A stretch of 64,000 nt of DNA from Halomonas sp. (GTDB lineage Bacteria > Pseudomonadota > Gammaproteobacteria > Pseudomonadales > Halomonadaceae), in assembly GCF_030457605.1 (NCBI RefSeq), contig NZ_JAKDUR010000003.1, positions 62,001 to 126,000 on the forward strand, given 5' to 3'. Positions 8,167 through 16,704 of this stretch are shown one piece after another. The notes beneath the pieces are model-generated. The model worked only from the letters and a program-made list of their open reading frames with translations, ran no database searches and was not told the origin of the DNA. The translations under genes were made by a program, and so were the position numbers. How positions within the stretch are numbered: position 1 is the first letter of the stretch; every line of letters begins with the position of its first letter.

Positions 8167-8682
8167 ATGTTTGATCAACTTGCGCCACGCCTGCGCACCG
8201 CCAGTTTACTCGGATTGATGGCACTTTCACCGGCAGCATTCGCTCAGGACTCCGGTCCGGCAATGAACACCGAAAGCTTTCAGGACTGGGACGTCAACTG
8301 CCCGGTCAGCGCCAGCGACGGCAACTGCGCCATGACCCAAATGGCCAAGGACGCCAGTGGCGAGCCGGTACTGCAAGTCGTCGTTGGCAATCCGCCACAG
8401 CTGGATAGCGCGGCCATTACCTTCCTGACGCCGCTGGGCGTGCGACTCGCCCCCGGCCTGCAGCTCCAGGTAGACAGCAATGAACCGATTGGCATGCCCT
8501 ACCAGGTCTGCTTGCCTCAGGGTTGCCGTGCCGACCTGCCGATTCGCCCTCAACTGCTGAATCAACTGAAGGGTGGCAGCACCGCGACAGTCAGCATGAT
8601 CGACCCGAACAGCCAGCGTGTGGACGTGGATGTCTCCCTGATGGGCTTCAGTGCCGCCAAGCAACGCATCGACCGGAATTGA
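8167..8682 (+). CDS. Invasion-associated locus B (IalB) family secreted protein
   Basis: A 171-residue protein with a Sec signal peptide (residues 1-26, cleavage after SPAAFA) and an IalB-type beta domain: FQDWDVNCPVS, NCAMTQ, VQVVVGN-like strand, PLGVRLAPGLQLQVD, PYQVCLPQGC and LMGFSAAKQRID. Four cysteines (NC, NC, VC and GC) are arranged for two disulfides. The family was named from Bartonella but is common in free-living proteobacteria, so no pathogenic role should be read into the name. An excellent AAGGAGAA site precedes the ATG. It stops a few bases before the PanE-like gene and probably shares its transcript. Confidence 0.82.
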   Translation: MFDQLAPRLRTASLLGLMALSPAAFAQDSGPAMNTESFQDWDVNCPVSASDGNCAMTQMAKDASGEPVLQVVVGNPPQLDSAAITFLTPLGVRLAPGLQLQVDSNEPIGMPYQVCLPQGCRADLPIRPQLLNQLKGGSTATVSMIDPNSQRVDVDVSLMGFSAAKQRIDRN

Positions 8683-8687
8683 TCGAC

Positions 8688-9614
8688 GTGACCGGTGGCG
8701 GGCTGATTGTCGGCCCCGGTGCATTGGGCCGAATGCTGGCCCATGCGCTGGCCGGCGCCTGCCCGCTGATGCTGGTCTCCCGCCGCGACCTGCCTGATCG
8801 CCAGACGCTCACCACGCCCGAGGGTAAAACCGTTACCCGCCGGCTGCCCGTCACTCGCCTGAACGCACTTTCACCGAGAGACGGTCCGGCGTTTATTCAC
8901 CTGACCACCAAGGCCCATGCCGCCGAAGCGGTGGCCGAGGCCCTGGCTGACCGCGTCCCCCGCGCTACACCGCTGGTACTGTGGCAAAACGGTTTTGACG
9001 TACAGCCGCGCCTGACCCGACGCTGGCCAGGGCCGGTGCTCTGTGCGTCAACCACGGAAGGCGCTTACGTAATAGATGATGCCGCCATCGTTCATGCCGG
9101 GCATGGCAAAACCGTGATCGGTGACTTACACGGCCACCATCAGACGCTTGCCCAGGCATTGGCCGCACTTCTGACCCGCGTCGGCCTGAAGGCGGCAGCA
9201 GTCAACGATATTGATATAAGGCTGTGGCAGAAACTGGCGGTAAACGCGGCGATCAATCCACTGGTAGCGCTTTACGAGGTGCCCAACGGCGCCCTGCGCG
9301 AAGCACGATTTAACACTGAACTTACCGCGGTCGTCGCGGAAATAACGGCCATTCTGACCGCCGAAGGCATTGCCCCGCCGGACGGAAACGGTGCCGCCGG
9401 CTGGCGCCGGCGGATCGATCAGGTGATCGACGCTACCGCCGGCAACCGCGCCTCGATGCTGCAAGACGTGGATGCCCGCCGCCCCACCGAACGCGGCGCC
9501 ATTCTGGCGCCGCTGATCGAGCGCGCCGAACATCATCGGCTACCCTGTCAAACCCTTGTCGCGCTTGATGCCCGGCTCGCTGAAAAAGAAGCGGCACTGC
9601 GCTCAGCAGGCTAG
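8688..9614 (+). CDS. panE: 2-dehydropantoate 2-reductase (ketopantoate reductase) family
   Basis: NADPH-dependent reductase of the PanE/ApbA family, which converts ketopantoate to pantoate for pantothenate and CoA synthesis. The N-terminal Rossmann loop is GPGALGRMLA, followed by SRRDLPDRQTL and LTTKAHAAEAV (conserved Lys), LVLWQNGFDVQP, and the C-terminal helical domain with LWQKLAVNAAINPLVAL. I choose GTG 8688 (308 residues), with GGAA nine bases upstream. A TTG at 8679 overlapping the previous stop is possible. Its last four bases overlap the convergent hydrolase gene. Family members act on varied 2-keto acids, so the exact substrate is inferred. Confidence 0.85.
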   Translation: MTGGGLIVGPGALGRMLAHALAGACPLMLVSRRDLPDRQTLTTPEGKTVTRRLPVTRLNALSPRDGPAFIHLTTKAHAAEAVAEALADRVPRATPLVLWQNGFDVQPRLTRRWPGPVLCASTTEGAYVIDDAAIVHAGHGKTVIGDLHGHHQTLAQALAALLTRVGLKAAAVNDIDIRLWQKLAVNAAINPLVALYEVPNGALREARFNTELTAVVAEITAILTAEGIAPPDGNGAAGWRRRIDQVIDATAGNRASMLQDVDARRPTERGAILAPLIERAEHHRLPCQTLVALDARLAEKEAALRSAG

Positions 9615-10762
9615 TCAAGCGCTTCCCCCAGAGCAGCCAGCGGGTTTTGTGCCCAGGGTTCGGCCAGCATCCCTTCGATAAAGTGCGGGTCGACGTCGGT
9701 CAGGCAGGCATAGCGAAACTGCGGCGTACGATCCTTGTCGACCAGGAGCGCGCGCACGCCTTCCGCCAGATCCCCCTGGCGGCAACACTGCACTGACAGC
9801 GCAAGCTCCGAGCGAAATACCTGCGCCAGTGACATATGCCGCGTGCGAGTCAGCTGGGCATCGATCACTTTGACCGACACTGCACTACCATGTGCAAGGG
9901 TTTGCCGGGCCCGGCCAAGCCAGGGGTCGTCGGTTTCCAGCGCCAGAATCGCTGCCACCTGCTGTTCCACGGTGTCGTGATCCATCAGGTCACGCATCAG
10001 TTCCGCATGCTCGGCAGCCGGCATCGGCATGGTGTCGAAGGCTTCCTGCGCTTCGCATTCCAGGTCGCGCAACGCACGGTTTACCACGCCATGGGCATCC
10101 AGCGGAGCCGCTGCCGAGCGCCAACTGGCCCCAGTCAGCCGTTGGATCAGCGTGGCACGCTGGCCACTTTCCAGCATGCGGTCAGCGAGCCCCAGTTGCT
10201 TTGCATCGCGGGCATTCAGCGGGCTGCCGGTAAGCGCCAAAAAGCGCCCGGTTTCGCCGGCCAAACGGTTTAAAAACCAGCTGGCGCCGACGTCGGGATA
10301 CAAGCCGATGGTCACTTCCGGCATGGCCAACCGCGATGTTTCGGTGACTACCCGGTGGCTGGCGGCGTTTAGCAGTCCCATGCCACCGCCCATGACAATA
10401 CCGCTGCCCCAGCCGATAACCGGCTTTTCATACGTATGCAGGCGATAGTCCAGCCGATATTCCCGAGCAAAATAGCGCTCGGCAAATGCCGGCGCCTCGG
10501 CCGGCGCATCGCTCGGCACATCTGCGGTGATCGAATGGTACAGCGCCACAACGTCCCCCCCGGCACAAAAGGCTTTCTCGCCGGCGCCGCAAAGCATCAC
10601 GGCCACCAGACTTGGGTCATCTTCCCACGCTTTCAGGCGCGTCAGAATCGCCTCAATCATGTCAAGGGACAGGGCGTTGAGCGAGCGCTCGGCATTGAGC
10701 CGGATCTCGCCTACGCTATGGCCATCAAGCGTGGGATGTTCAATAAATAAAACGCTGCCCAT
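9611..10762 (-). CDS. 3-hydroxyisobutyryl-CoA hydrolase (enoyl-CoA hydratase fold)
   Basis: Crotonase-superfamily enzyme of 383 residues. The oxyanion-hole segments are KAFCAGGDVVALY (about 63-75) and GIVMGGGMGLL, followed by RLAMPEVTIGLYPDVGASWFL, a signature typical of 3-hydroxyisobutyryl-CoA hydrolases of valine breakdown rather than ordinary enoyl-CoA hydratases. The long C-terminal region (MSLAQVFRSELALSVQC, DPHFIEGMLAEPW) also fits that subgroup. AAGGAG lies about 10 bases before the ATG. It follows ppc by 42 bases on the same strand and may be read from that transcript. No other valine-degradation gene is beside it. Confidence 0.85.
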   Translation of the reverse strand: MGSVLFIEHPTLDGHSVGEIRLNAERSLNALSLDMIEAILTRLKAWEDDPSLVAVMLCGAGEKAFCAGGDVVALYHSITADVPSDAPAEAPAFAERYFAREYRLDYRLHTYEKPVIGWGSGIVMGGGMGLLNAASHRVVTETSRLAMPEVTIGLYPDVGASWFLNRLAGETGRFLALTGSPLNARDAKQLGLADRMLESGQRATLIQRLTGASWRSAAAPLDAHGVVNRALRDLECEAQEAFDTMPMPAAEHAELMRDLMDHDTVEQQVAAILALETDDPWLGRARQTLAHGSAVSVKVIDAQLTRTRHMSLAQVFRSELALSVQCCRQGDLAEGVRALLVDKDRTPQFRYACLTDVDPHFIEGMLAEPWAQNPLAALGEALD

Positions 10763-10804
10763 GCCTCGATTAGCTCCTTGAAGCCTGTTCCACCATCTTG
10801 CTAT

Positions 10805-13453
10805 TTACCCCGTGTTACGCAGGCCGGCAGAAATCCCCGCCATGGTGACCATCAAGGCGCGGGACAGGTCGGCGCTGATCGCACCGTCGGCATCACGGTT
10901 ACGCTGCAATAGCTCGGCCTGCAGGCCGTGCAGCGGATCAATGTAGGGGTTGCGCACTTCGATGGCCTGACGAATCAGCGGCGTTTTCTCCAGCAAGTCG
11001 TCCTGCTCCAGCAGCGTCAACACGCTACCTTCCAGCCGCTCGAAACGGTCGCGGAGCTTTTTACCCAGTGCCTTGAGCGCCGGTTCGTCCACCAGTCGGT
11101 GCTCGTAGTAGGCGGCAATGCCCACATCAGCCTTGGCCAGCAGCATTTCGAGCATATCGAGGTAGGTGCCAAAAAACGGCCACTGATCGCGCATTTCCTG
11201 AAGCACCTCGCATCCGCCCGGCTGCTCCAGACGTCCGGTAAATGCCTGCTCGCTGCCCAGCCATGCCGGCAGCATCAGCCGGGTTTGCGTCCAGGCAAAG
11301 ATCCACGGAATGGCACGCAGCGTTTCGACGCCGCCGTCCTGACGGCGCTTGGTGGGGCGCGAACCCAGCGGTAGCCGGCCAAGCACGCTTTCCGGCGTGA
11401 CCGCACGAAAATACGGCACAAACTCCGGATCATCGCGCACCACGTTGACATACACCTCGTGGGACACCTCGGCCAGCTGGTCCATTTCATCGCGCCAATT
11501 GGCCTTGGGCGCGGGCGGCGGCAGCAAGGTGGCTTCGAGCACCGCGCAGGCGTAGATTTCCATGGAACGCAGGGCGATATCCGGCTGGCCGAATTTGAAG
11601 CGAATCATCTCGCCCTGTTCGGTGACCCGCAGGCTGCCGTCAACCGAGCCCGGCGGCTGGGACAGAATCGCCGCGTGGGCCGGGCCGCCACCGCGCCCCA
11701 CGGCACCGCCGCGGCCGTGGAACAGCGTCAGTTTGACGTCGTGCTTATGGCACACCTCGACCAACGCTTCCTGGGCGCGGTACTGCGCCCAGGCGGCGGC
11801 CAGCTGACCGGCATCCTTGGCCGAGTCCGAATAGCCGATCATCACTTCCTGACGCCCTTGCATCAGCCCGCGATATTCCGGCAGCGCGAGCAGCTGGTCG
11901 ATCACCTCACCGGCGTGATCCAGATCGTGGAGCGTTTCAAACAACGGCGCGATGGGCAGTGCCGCCCGGCCACCGACTTCCTGCATCAGCAGCGCGACAG
12001 TCAGCACGTCCGACGGCTCTGCTGCCATGGAAATCACGTAGCTGCCCAGCGCCTCCGGCTGTTCTTCAGCGACTACCTTAAACGTTTCCAGCACTTCGCG
12101 GGTTTCCGCTGAACACTGCCAACGTAGCGGAATCAGCGGCCGGTTGGATTTCAGCTCGGCCAGCAAAAATGCCTGCCGCTCGGCTTCGTTCCAGTCCTGA
12201 TAGTGGCCAAGCTCAAGCTCGGCGGTTATTTCCTCAAGCACCTGTGCATGCCGACCGGCTTCCTGTCGCAGGTCCAGTTTGGTCAGGGTGACGCCGAATA
12301 CCGCGACCCGGCGCAGCGTATCGAGCAGTGCGCCGTTGGCAATCACGTCCAACCCCGCATCACACAGCGAGCGGTAACAGGAAAGCAGTGGCGCGTAGAG
12401 TTGGTCGCGGGTCTGGATAATCGGCCCGCCGTCATGGCTGCGCCCGTCCAGCCCGGCCTTGGCCCAGTCCCGAGTGGCCTGCATGCGTATGATGATACGC
12501 TTCAGCAGCTCGCGATACGGCTCGGCCACATCGCCGACTTCGGCTTTCAGGGCGCTGTTGGCCTTCCACATGGAAAGCTCGTTTTTTAGCTGCTCCAGAT
12601 CGCGCAGATACAGATCCGCCGCCATCCAGCGCCCCAACAGCAGTACCTCGCGGGTGACGCTGGCAGTGACATTGGGATTGCCATCGCGGTCGCCGCCCAT
12701 CCACGACGCATAACGAATGGGTGCCGCGTCCAGCGGCAGCCGCTCGCCGGCGGTATCGAGTAGCAGGTTATCCAGGTCGCGGTGGAAATCGGGGACCGCC
12801 TGCCACAGTGAGTTTTCGATTACCGCAAAGCCCCATTTGGCTTCATCCACGGGCGTGGGGCGTTCGTGACGGATTTCGTCGGTGTGCCAGGCCTGGCTGA
12901 TCAGCTCGGCCAGCCGCCCGCGTGCCCGGGTGGCGCGCTCGGGAGCGTCTTCGGCGCCCTCAATGGCTGATAGGCAGTCGTCGATGGCATCATACTTCTG
13001 GATCAGCGTGCGGCGGATAATTTCCGTGGGATGTGCGGTCAGCACCAGCTCGACGCGCATATCGGCAAGCGTTTGCACCAGCGCACGGGGCGAGCTGCCG
13101 GCCTGCTGGGCGCGTTCCAGCAGTTTTTCCAGGGTGGGCTGGCTGCCCGGTTTGTAGTCTTCGACGTGGCGAAAGCGCGCGCGGTAGTGCTGCTCGGCAA
13201 TGTTGGCCAGATTCAAAAACTGGTTGAAGGCGCGGGTGACCGGCAGCAAGTCGGTATCGGGCAGCTTGCGCAGGTAATCGATCAGCTCGCGCTGTTCGAG
13301 CGTATCCTGCTGGCGCCCCTGCTTGGCATAGGAACGGATGGTTTCAATCTTGTCGACAAAGGCCTGGCCCAGATCATCGGCAATGGTGTGGCCAAGGCTG
13401 TCGCCCAGAATGCGCACGTTTTCGCGCAGGGATTCGTGCAGGTCGTGACTCAT
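10805..13453 (-). CDS. ppc: Phosphoenolpyruvate carboxylase
   Basis: Cytosolic anaplerotic enzyme that makes oxaloacetate from phosphoenolpyruvate and bicarbonate. The full 882-residue length matches bacterial Ppc. Diagnostic segments are VLTAHPTEIIRRTL with the catalytic histidine, MGGDRDGNPNVTA, IGYSDSAKDAG, LFHGRGGAVGRGGGPAH with active-site arginines, and the invariant C-terminus ending in GLRNTG. The ATG is preceded by AAGGAGG. Allosteric regulation by acetyl-CoA or aspartate is known for the family but is not visible here. It is separated from mazG upstream by about 70 bases. Confidence 0.98.
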   Translation of the reverse strand: MSHDLHESLRENVRILGDSLGHTIADDLGQAFVDKIETIRSYAKQGRQQDTLEQRELIDYLRKLPDTDLLPVTRAFNQFLNLANIAEQHYRARFRHVEDYKPGSQPTLEKLLERAQQAGSSPRALVQTLADMRVELVLTAHPTEIIRRTLIQKYDAIDDCLSAIEGAEDAPERATRARGRLAELISQAWHTDEIRHERPTPVDEAKWGFAVIENSLWQAVPDFHRDLDNLLLDTAGERLPLDAAPIRYASWMGGDRDGNPNVTASVTREVLLLGRWMAADLYLRDLEQLKNELSMWKANSALKAEVGDVAEPYRELLKRIIIRMQATRDWAKAGLDGRSHDGGPIIQTRDQLYAPLLSCYRSLCDAGLDVIANGALLDTLRRVAVFGVTLTKLDLRQEAGRHAQVLEEITAELELGHYQDWNEAERQAFLLAELKSNRPLIPLRWQCSAETREVLETFKVVAEEQPEALGSYVISMAAEPSDVLTVALLMQEVGGRAALPIAPLFETLHDLDHAGEVIDQLLALPEYRGLMQGRQEVMIGYSDSAKDAGQLAAAWAQYRAQEALVEVCHKHDVKLTLFHGRGGAVGRGGGPAHAAILSQPPGSVDGSLRVTEQGEMIRFKFGQPDIALRSMEIYACAVLEATLLPPPAPKANWRDEMDQLAEVSHEVYVNVVRDDPEFVPYFRAVTPESVLGRLPLGSRPTKRRQDGGVETLRAIPWIFAWTQTRLMLPAWLGSEQAFTGRLEQPGGCEVLQEMRDQWPFFGTYLDMLEMLLAKADVGIAAYYEHRLVDEPALKALGKKLRDRFERLEGSVLTLLEQDDLLEKTPLIRQAIEVRNPYIDPLHGLQAELLQRNRDADGAISADLSRALMVTMAGISAGLRNTG

Positions 13454-13523
13454 GTCATGGCCTCCTTGCAGGGCACGCGGATCGGTTCAAACAGGCGGCT
13501 TGGTTTTTTTCATTAGCCTTTTA

Positions 13524-14366
13524 TTAGCGTTTTGTAGTTGTCTTGGCGGCTTGCCAGTGGTGCTCCATCTCATCAAGCGAGGCCTGTATCGGCTGCAGGC
13601 CCTGCCCCGCGAGCTGGCATTCCACATAGCGAAAGCGGTACTCGAACTTGGCATTCGTGGCACGCAGGCACTGTTCGGGGTCGGCCTTGACCCGGCGCGC
13701 CAGGTTGGTGACGGCAAACAGCAGGTCACCAACCTCTTCTTTTATCTGCGCCTCTTTCACCTGGGTGTCAGCATCACTGGCCAGCGCCTGTTCCACTTCA
13801 GCCAGTTCTTCGCGGATCTTGTCCAGCACGCCGCGAGTATCGGGAAAATCAAAGCCCGCGCCTGCTGCACGTTTGCCCAGCTTGGCCGCGCGGGTAAGCG
13901 CCGGAAGCGCACGCGGGACATCGTCAAGCGCTGATGGCGGTGTCGCGGCACGCTGTTCGCGCTCGTCGGCCTTGAGCGTTTCCCAGCGCTTTTTGACGTG
14001 GTGCTCTCCCACTTCTGTTGCATCAACGCCCGGCGGGCGGCGCGACGCCAGCGTACCATCGGGAAATACGTGCGGATGGCGCCTGAGCATCTTGGCGGTC
14101 AGCGTATGCACCACGTCATGAAAGTCAAAACGCTCCTCCTCTGCGCCAAACCGGGCGTAATACACCACCTGAAACAGCAGATCGCCCAGCTCGCCGGGCA
14201 GTTCGTCAAAGGCGCGCCGCTCAATGGCGTCAGCCACTTCGTAGGCCTCTTCCAGCGTATGCGGCACGATGCTGTCCCAGGTCTGGCGTACATCCCAGGG
14301 GCAGCCCTGTAGCGGATCACGCAGCACGTCCATCAGCGTCAGCAGGTCGTCCAGAGTGTAGCGCAT
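13524..14366 (-). CDS. mazG: Nucleoside triphosphate pyrophosphohydrolase MazG
   Basis: Hydrolyses (d)NTPs to monophosphates and pyrophosphate, a house-cleaning role also linked to ppGpp levels. Two tandem MazG domains are visible: LRDPLQGCPWDVRQTWDSIVP and ELGDLLFQVVYYARF in the first half, and FDFPDTRGVLDKI, EELAEVEQAL and EEVGDLLFAVTNLARR in the second, with the acidic metal-binding residues retained in both. The 280-residue length is typical. Its ATG shares one base with the relA stop (TGATG) and has AAAGGAG seven bases upstream, so the two are translationally coupled. Confidence 0.95.
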   Translation of the reverse strand: MRYTLDDLLTLMDVLRDPLQGCPWDVRQTWDSIVPHTLEEAYEVADAIERRAFDELPGELGDLLFQVVYYARFGAEEERFDFHDVVHTLTAKMLRRHPHVFPDGTLASRRPPGVDATEVGEHHVKKRWETLKADEREQRAATPPSALDDVPRALPALTRAAKLGKRAAGAGFDFPDTRGVLDKIREELAEVEQALASDADTQVKEAQIKEEVGDLLFAVTNLARRVKADPEQCLRATNAKFEYRFRYVECQLAGQGLQPIQASLDEMEHHWQAAKTTTKR

Positions 14367-16642
14367 CAGGATTCTCCTTTACGCACGACTTTTGGCGCAG
14401 CCGCGTTACGCAGGCGGCGGACTTCAATCACGTTTTGCAGTTGCTGGATACGCGAGAACAGCCGCCCGAGGGTTTCCAGACCGTCAACTTCCAAAGTAAT
14501 GCGCAGCCGCGCGGTGCTTTCGTCGGTATCGCTCAGGGTGTTGACCGCCAGCACGTTGACTTTTTCGTGGCCCAGCAGGCTGGTCACGTCGCGGAGCAAG
14601 CCGGAACGGTCCCAGGCACGGATTTCAATGGTCACCGGGTAGCGGGTTTGTTCACGCTCGCCCCACTCGGCTTCGATAATGCGCTGGGGCTCTTCCGCGC
14701 GCAGCTGCAGCAGATTGGGACAATCTTCTCGGTGAATGGTGACGCCGCGCCCCTGGGTGATAAAGCCGGCAATCGGCTCGCCGGGCACCGGGCGGCAGCA
14801 GTTGGCCATGCTGGTTTTCAGGTTGCCCACGCCCAACACGGTAATGTCGCTTTTGGCTTTCTGACTGGACTGGCGTCTGGGTTTGGCCAACAGCCGGTTG
14901 AGCTTTTCCTCGTCGTCGTTTTCCCCAAACAGCTGCTGCGCCTGATTAAGCACCTGCCCGATGCGCAAATCGCCGGCACCCAGCGCGGCGTACATGTCAT
15001 CGGGATTGACGTAGTTGACCGCGTCCGCCAGCCGCAAAAGGTCCAGCCCTTCCACGTCCAGCCGCTGCATTTCGCGCTCGAACAGTACCCGGCCTTCTTC
15101 GAGGTTCTGGTCCCGGGCCTGATATTTGTACCAGGCCTGAATCTTGGCGCGTGCCCGGGAAGTGCGTACATAGCCCAGGCTCGGGTTCAGCCAGTCCCGA
15201 CTAGGACCGCCTTTACTCGCAGTAAGAATCTCGACCTGCTGGCCGGTCTTGAGCTTGTAGGTCAGGGGCACAATACGCCCGTCGACCTTGGCGCCCCGGC
15301 AACGGTGCCCCACTTCGGTATGCACCCGGTAGGCAAAATCGATCGGTGTGGAAATACTCGGCAGGTCAATCACGTGGCCGTCAGGCGTGAACACATAGAT
15401 GCGGTCGGGCGCGACATCGCTGGAAAGCCCTTCGCGCAAGTCGCCATACTCGCCGACTTCGTCCTGCCATTCGATGACGTGACGCAGCCAGGCGATCTTT
15501 TCTTCGTAGCCACGGCTTTTGCCGTTGGTGTCATGGCCCTTGTAGCGCCAGTGGGCGCACACGCCCAGCTCGGCTTCATCGTGCATGGCAAAGGTGCGGA
15601 TCTGGATTTCCAGCACCTTGTTTTCCGGGCCAAGGACTGCGGTATGCAGCGACTGGTAACCGTTTTTCTTGGGATTGGCAATGTAGTCGTCAAACTCGTT
15701 GGGTACGTGGTGCCAGCGCGAGTGCACAATGCCCAGCACGGTGTAGCAGTCGGTCACCTCGGGTACCAGAATACGCACCGCGCGCACATCGTTGACCTGG
15801 GAAAAGGCAATGCCCTTGCGCTTCATTTTGCGCCAGATGGAATAGATGTGCTTGGCGCGCCCGCTGACGTCGTAATCGTGGATGTGCTGCGCTTCCATCA
15901 GGCGCTTGAGGGTATCCACCACATCGCTGATATAACGCGTGCGGTCCAGACGCTTTTCTGCCAACTGCCTGGCAATGGCCTTGTAGTCGTCAGCGTGCTG
16001 ATAGCGAAACGCCAGGTCTTCCAGCTCCCATTTGACCTGGCCAATACCCAGCCGGTGCGCCAGCGGCGCGTAAATATCCGTGACTTCATTGGCGACCTGC
16101 AGGCACTTTTCCAGCGGTGCATCGCGCACCTGGCGCAGCGCACAGGTGCGCTCGGCAATCTTGATCAGCGCCACGCGCACATCATCCACCATGTTGACTA
16201 GCATCTTGCGCAGGTTTTCCTGCTGATTATGCTGGCTCATGCCGTGGTGTGGCGCATGAGGATGGCTGATGGCCGCCATCTGTAAAACGCCGTCGATAAG
16301 GCTGGCAATTTCATTGCCAAAGCGCTTGCTGATTGCCTCCAGACTGATGAGATTTTCACGCACGGTGCGATACAGCACCGCGGCTTCCAGCGCCGGCTGG
16401 TCAAGTTTGAGCTCGCCGAGAATATCGGCCATTTCGAGGCCCATGCGAAAGCTGGAGCTCGGTGTCAGCCAGCCGCGCTGGGCATCGGGTGCCTCCATTT
16501 CAAGTTTTTCGGCAAGTTCGCAGGCCACCAGCAAGCGTTCGGGGTCGGTCAGGCGCACGTCATCCTGCAGACGCGTCAACCATTTCTGTATGTCTACCCG
16601 TCCGCCTGGCGTCAGCGGTTGGTCTTCACGCACTTTGACCAT
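14366..16642 (-). CDS. relA: GTP pyrophosphokinase RelA ((p)ppGpp synthetase I)
   Basis: Ribosome-associated stringent-response enzyme that makes (p)ppGpp on amino-acid starvation. Domains in order: an N-terminal pseudo-hydrolase domain that has lost the HD metal site (AAVLYRTVRENLISLE where SpoT has His-Asp), the synthetase domain (SGRAKHIYSIWRKMKRK, NGYQSLHTAVLGP, EIQIRTFAMHDEAELG), a TGS domain (RIYVFTPDGHVIDLP) and a C-terminal ACT domain (VTIEIRAWDRSGLLRDVTSLL). The lost hydrolase motif marks RelA rather than SpoT. I use ATG 16642 (MVKVRE, as in Pseudomonas), 758 residues. A GTG nine bases upstream is also possible. Confidence 0.96.
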   Translation of the reverse strand: MVKVREDQPLTPGGRVDIQKWLTRLQDDVRLTDPERLLVACELAEKLEMEAPDAQRGWLTPSSSFRMGLEMADILGELKLDQPALEAAVLYRTVRENLISLEAISKRFGNEIASLIDGVLQMAAISHPHAPHHGMSQHNQQENLRKMLVNMVDDVRVALIKIAERTCALRQVRDAPLEKCLQVANEVTDIYAPLAHRLGIGQVKWELEDLAFRYQHADDYKAIARQLAEKRLDRTRYISDVVDTLKRLMEAQHIHDYDVSGRAKHIYSIWRKMKRKGIAFSQVNDVRAVRILVPEVTDCYTVLGIVHSRWHHVPNEFDDYIANPKKNGYQSLHTAVLGPENKVLEIQIRTFAMHDEAELGVCAHWRYKGHDTNGKSRGYEEKIAWLRHVIEWQDEVGEYGDLREGLSSDVAPDRIYVFTPDGHVIDLPSISTPIDFAYRVHTEVGHRCRGAKVDGRIVPLTYKLKTGQQVEILTASKGGPSRDWLNPSLGYVRTSRARAKIQAWYKYQARDQNLEEGRVLFEREMQRLDVEGLDLLRLADAVNYVNPDDMYAALGAGDLRIGQVLNQAQQLFGENDDEEKLNRLLAKPRRQSSQKAKSDITVLGVGNLKTSMANCCRPVPGEPIAGFITQGRGVTIHREDCPNLLQLRAEEPQRIIEAEWGEREQTRYPVTIEIRAWDRSGLLRDVTSLLGHEKVNVLAVNTLSDTDESTARLRITLEVDGLETLGRLFSRIQQLQNVIEVRRLRNAAAPKVVRKGES

Positions 16643-16704
16643 GTCGTTCACTCATCCCTTCAGCCGTTGCCGTCACGGTCTGCCCATGACGGTTTTTCGA
16701 GCGC

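Noticed and set aside
14435-16201. 588-residue open frame antisense to relA
   Set aside because: Complete overlap with an unambiguous relA and composition typical of an antisense shadow.
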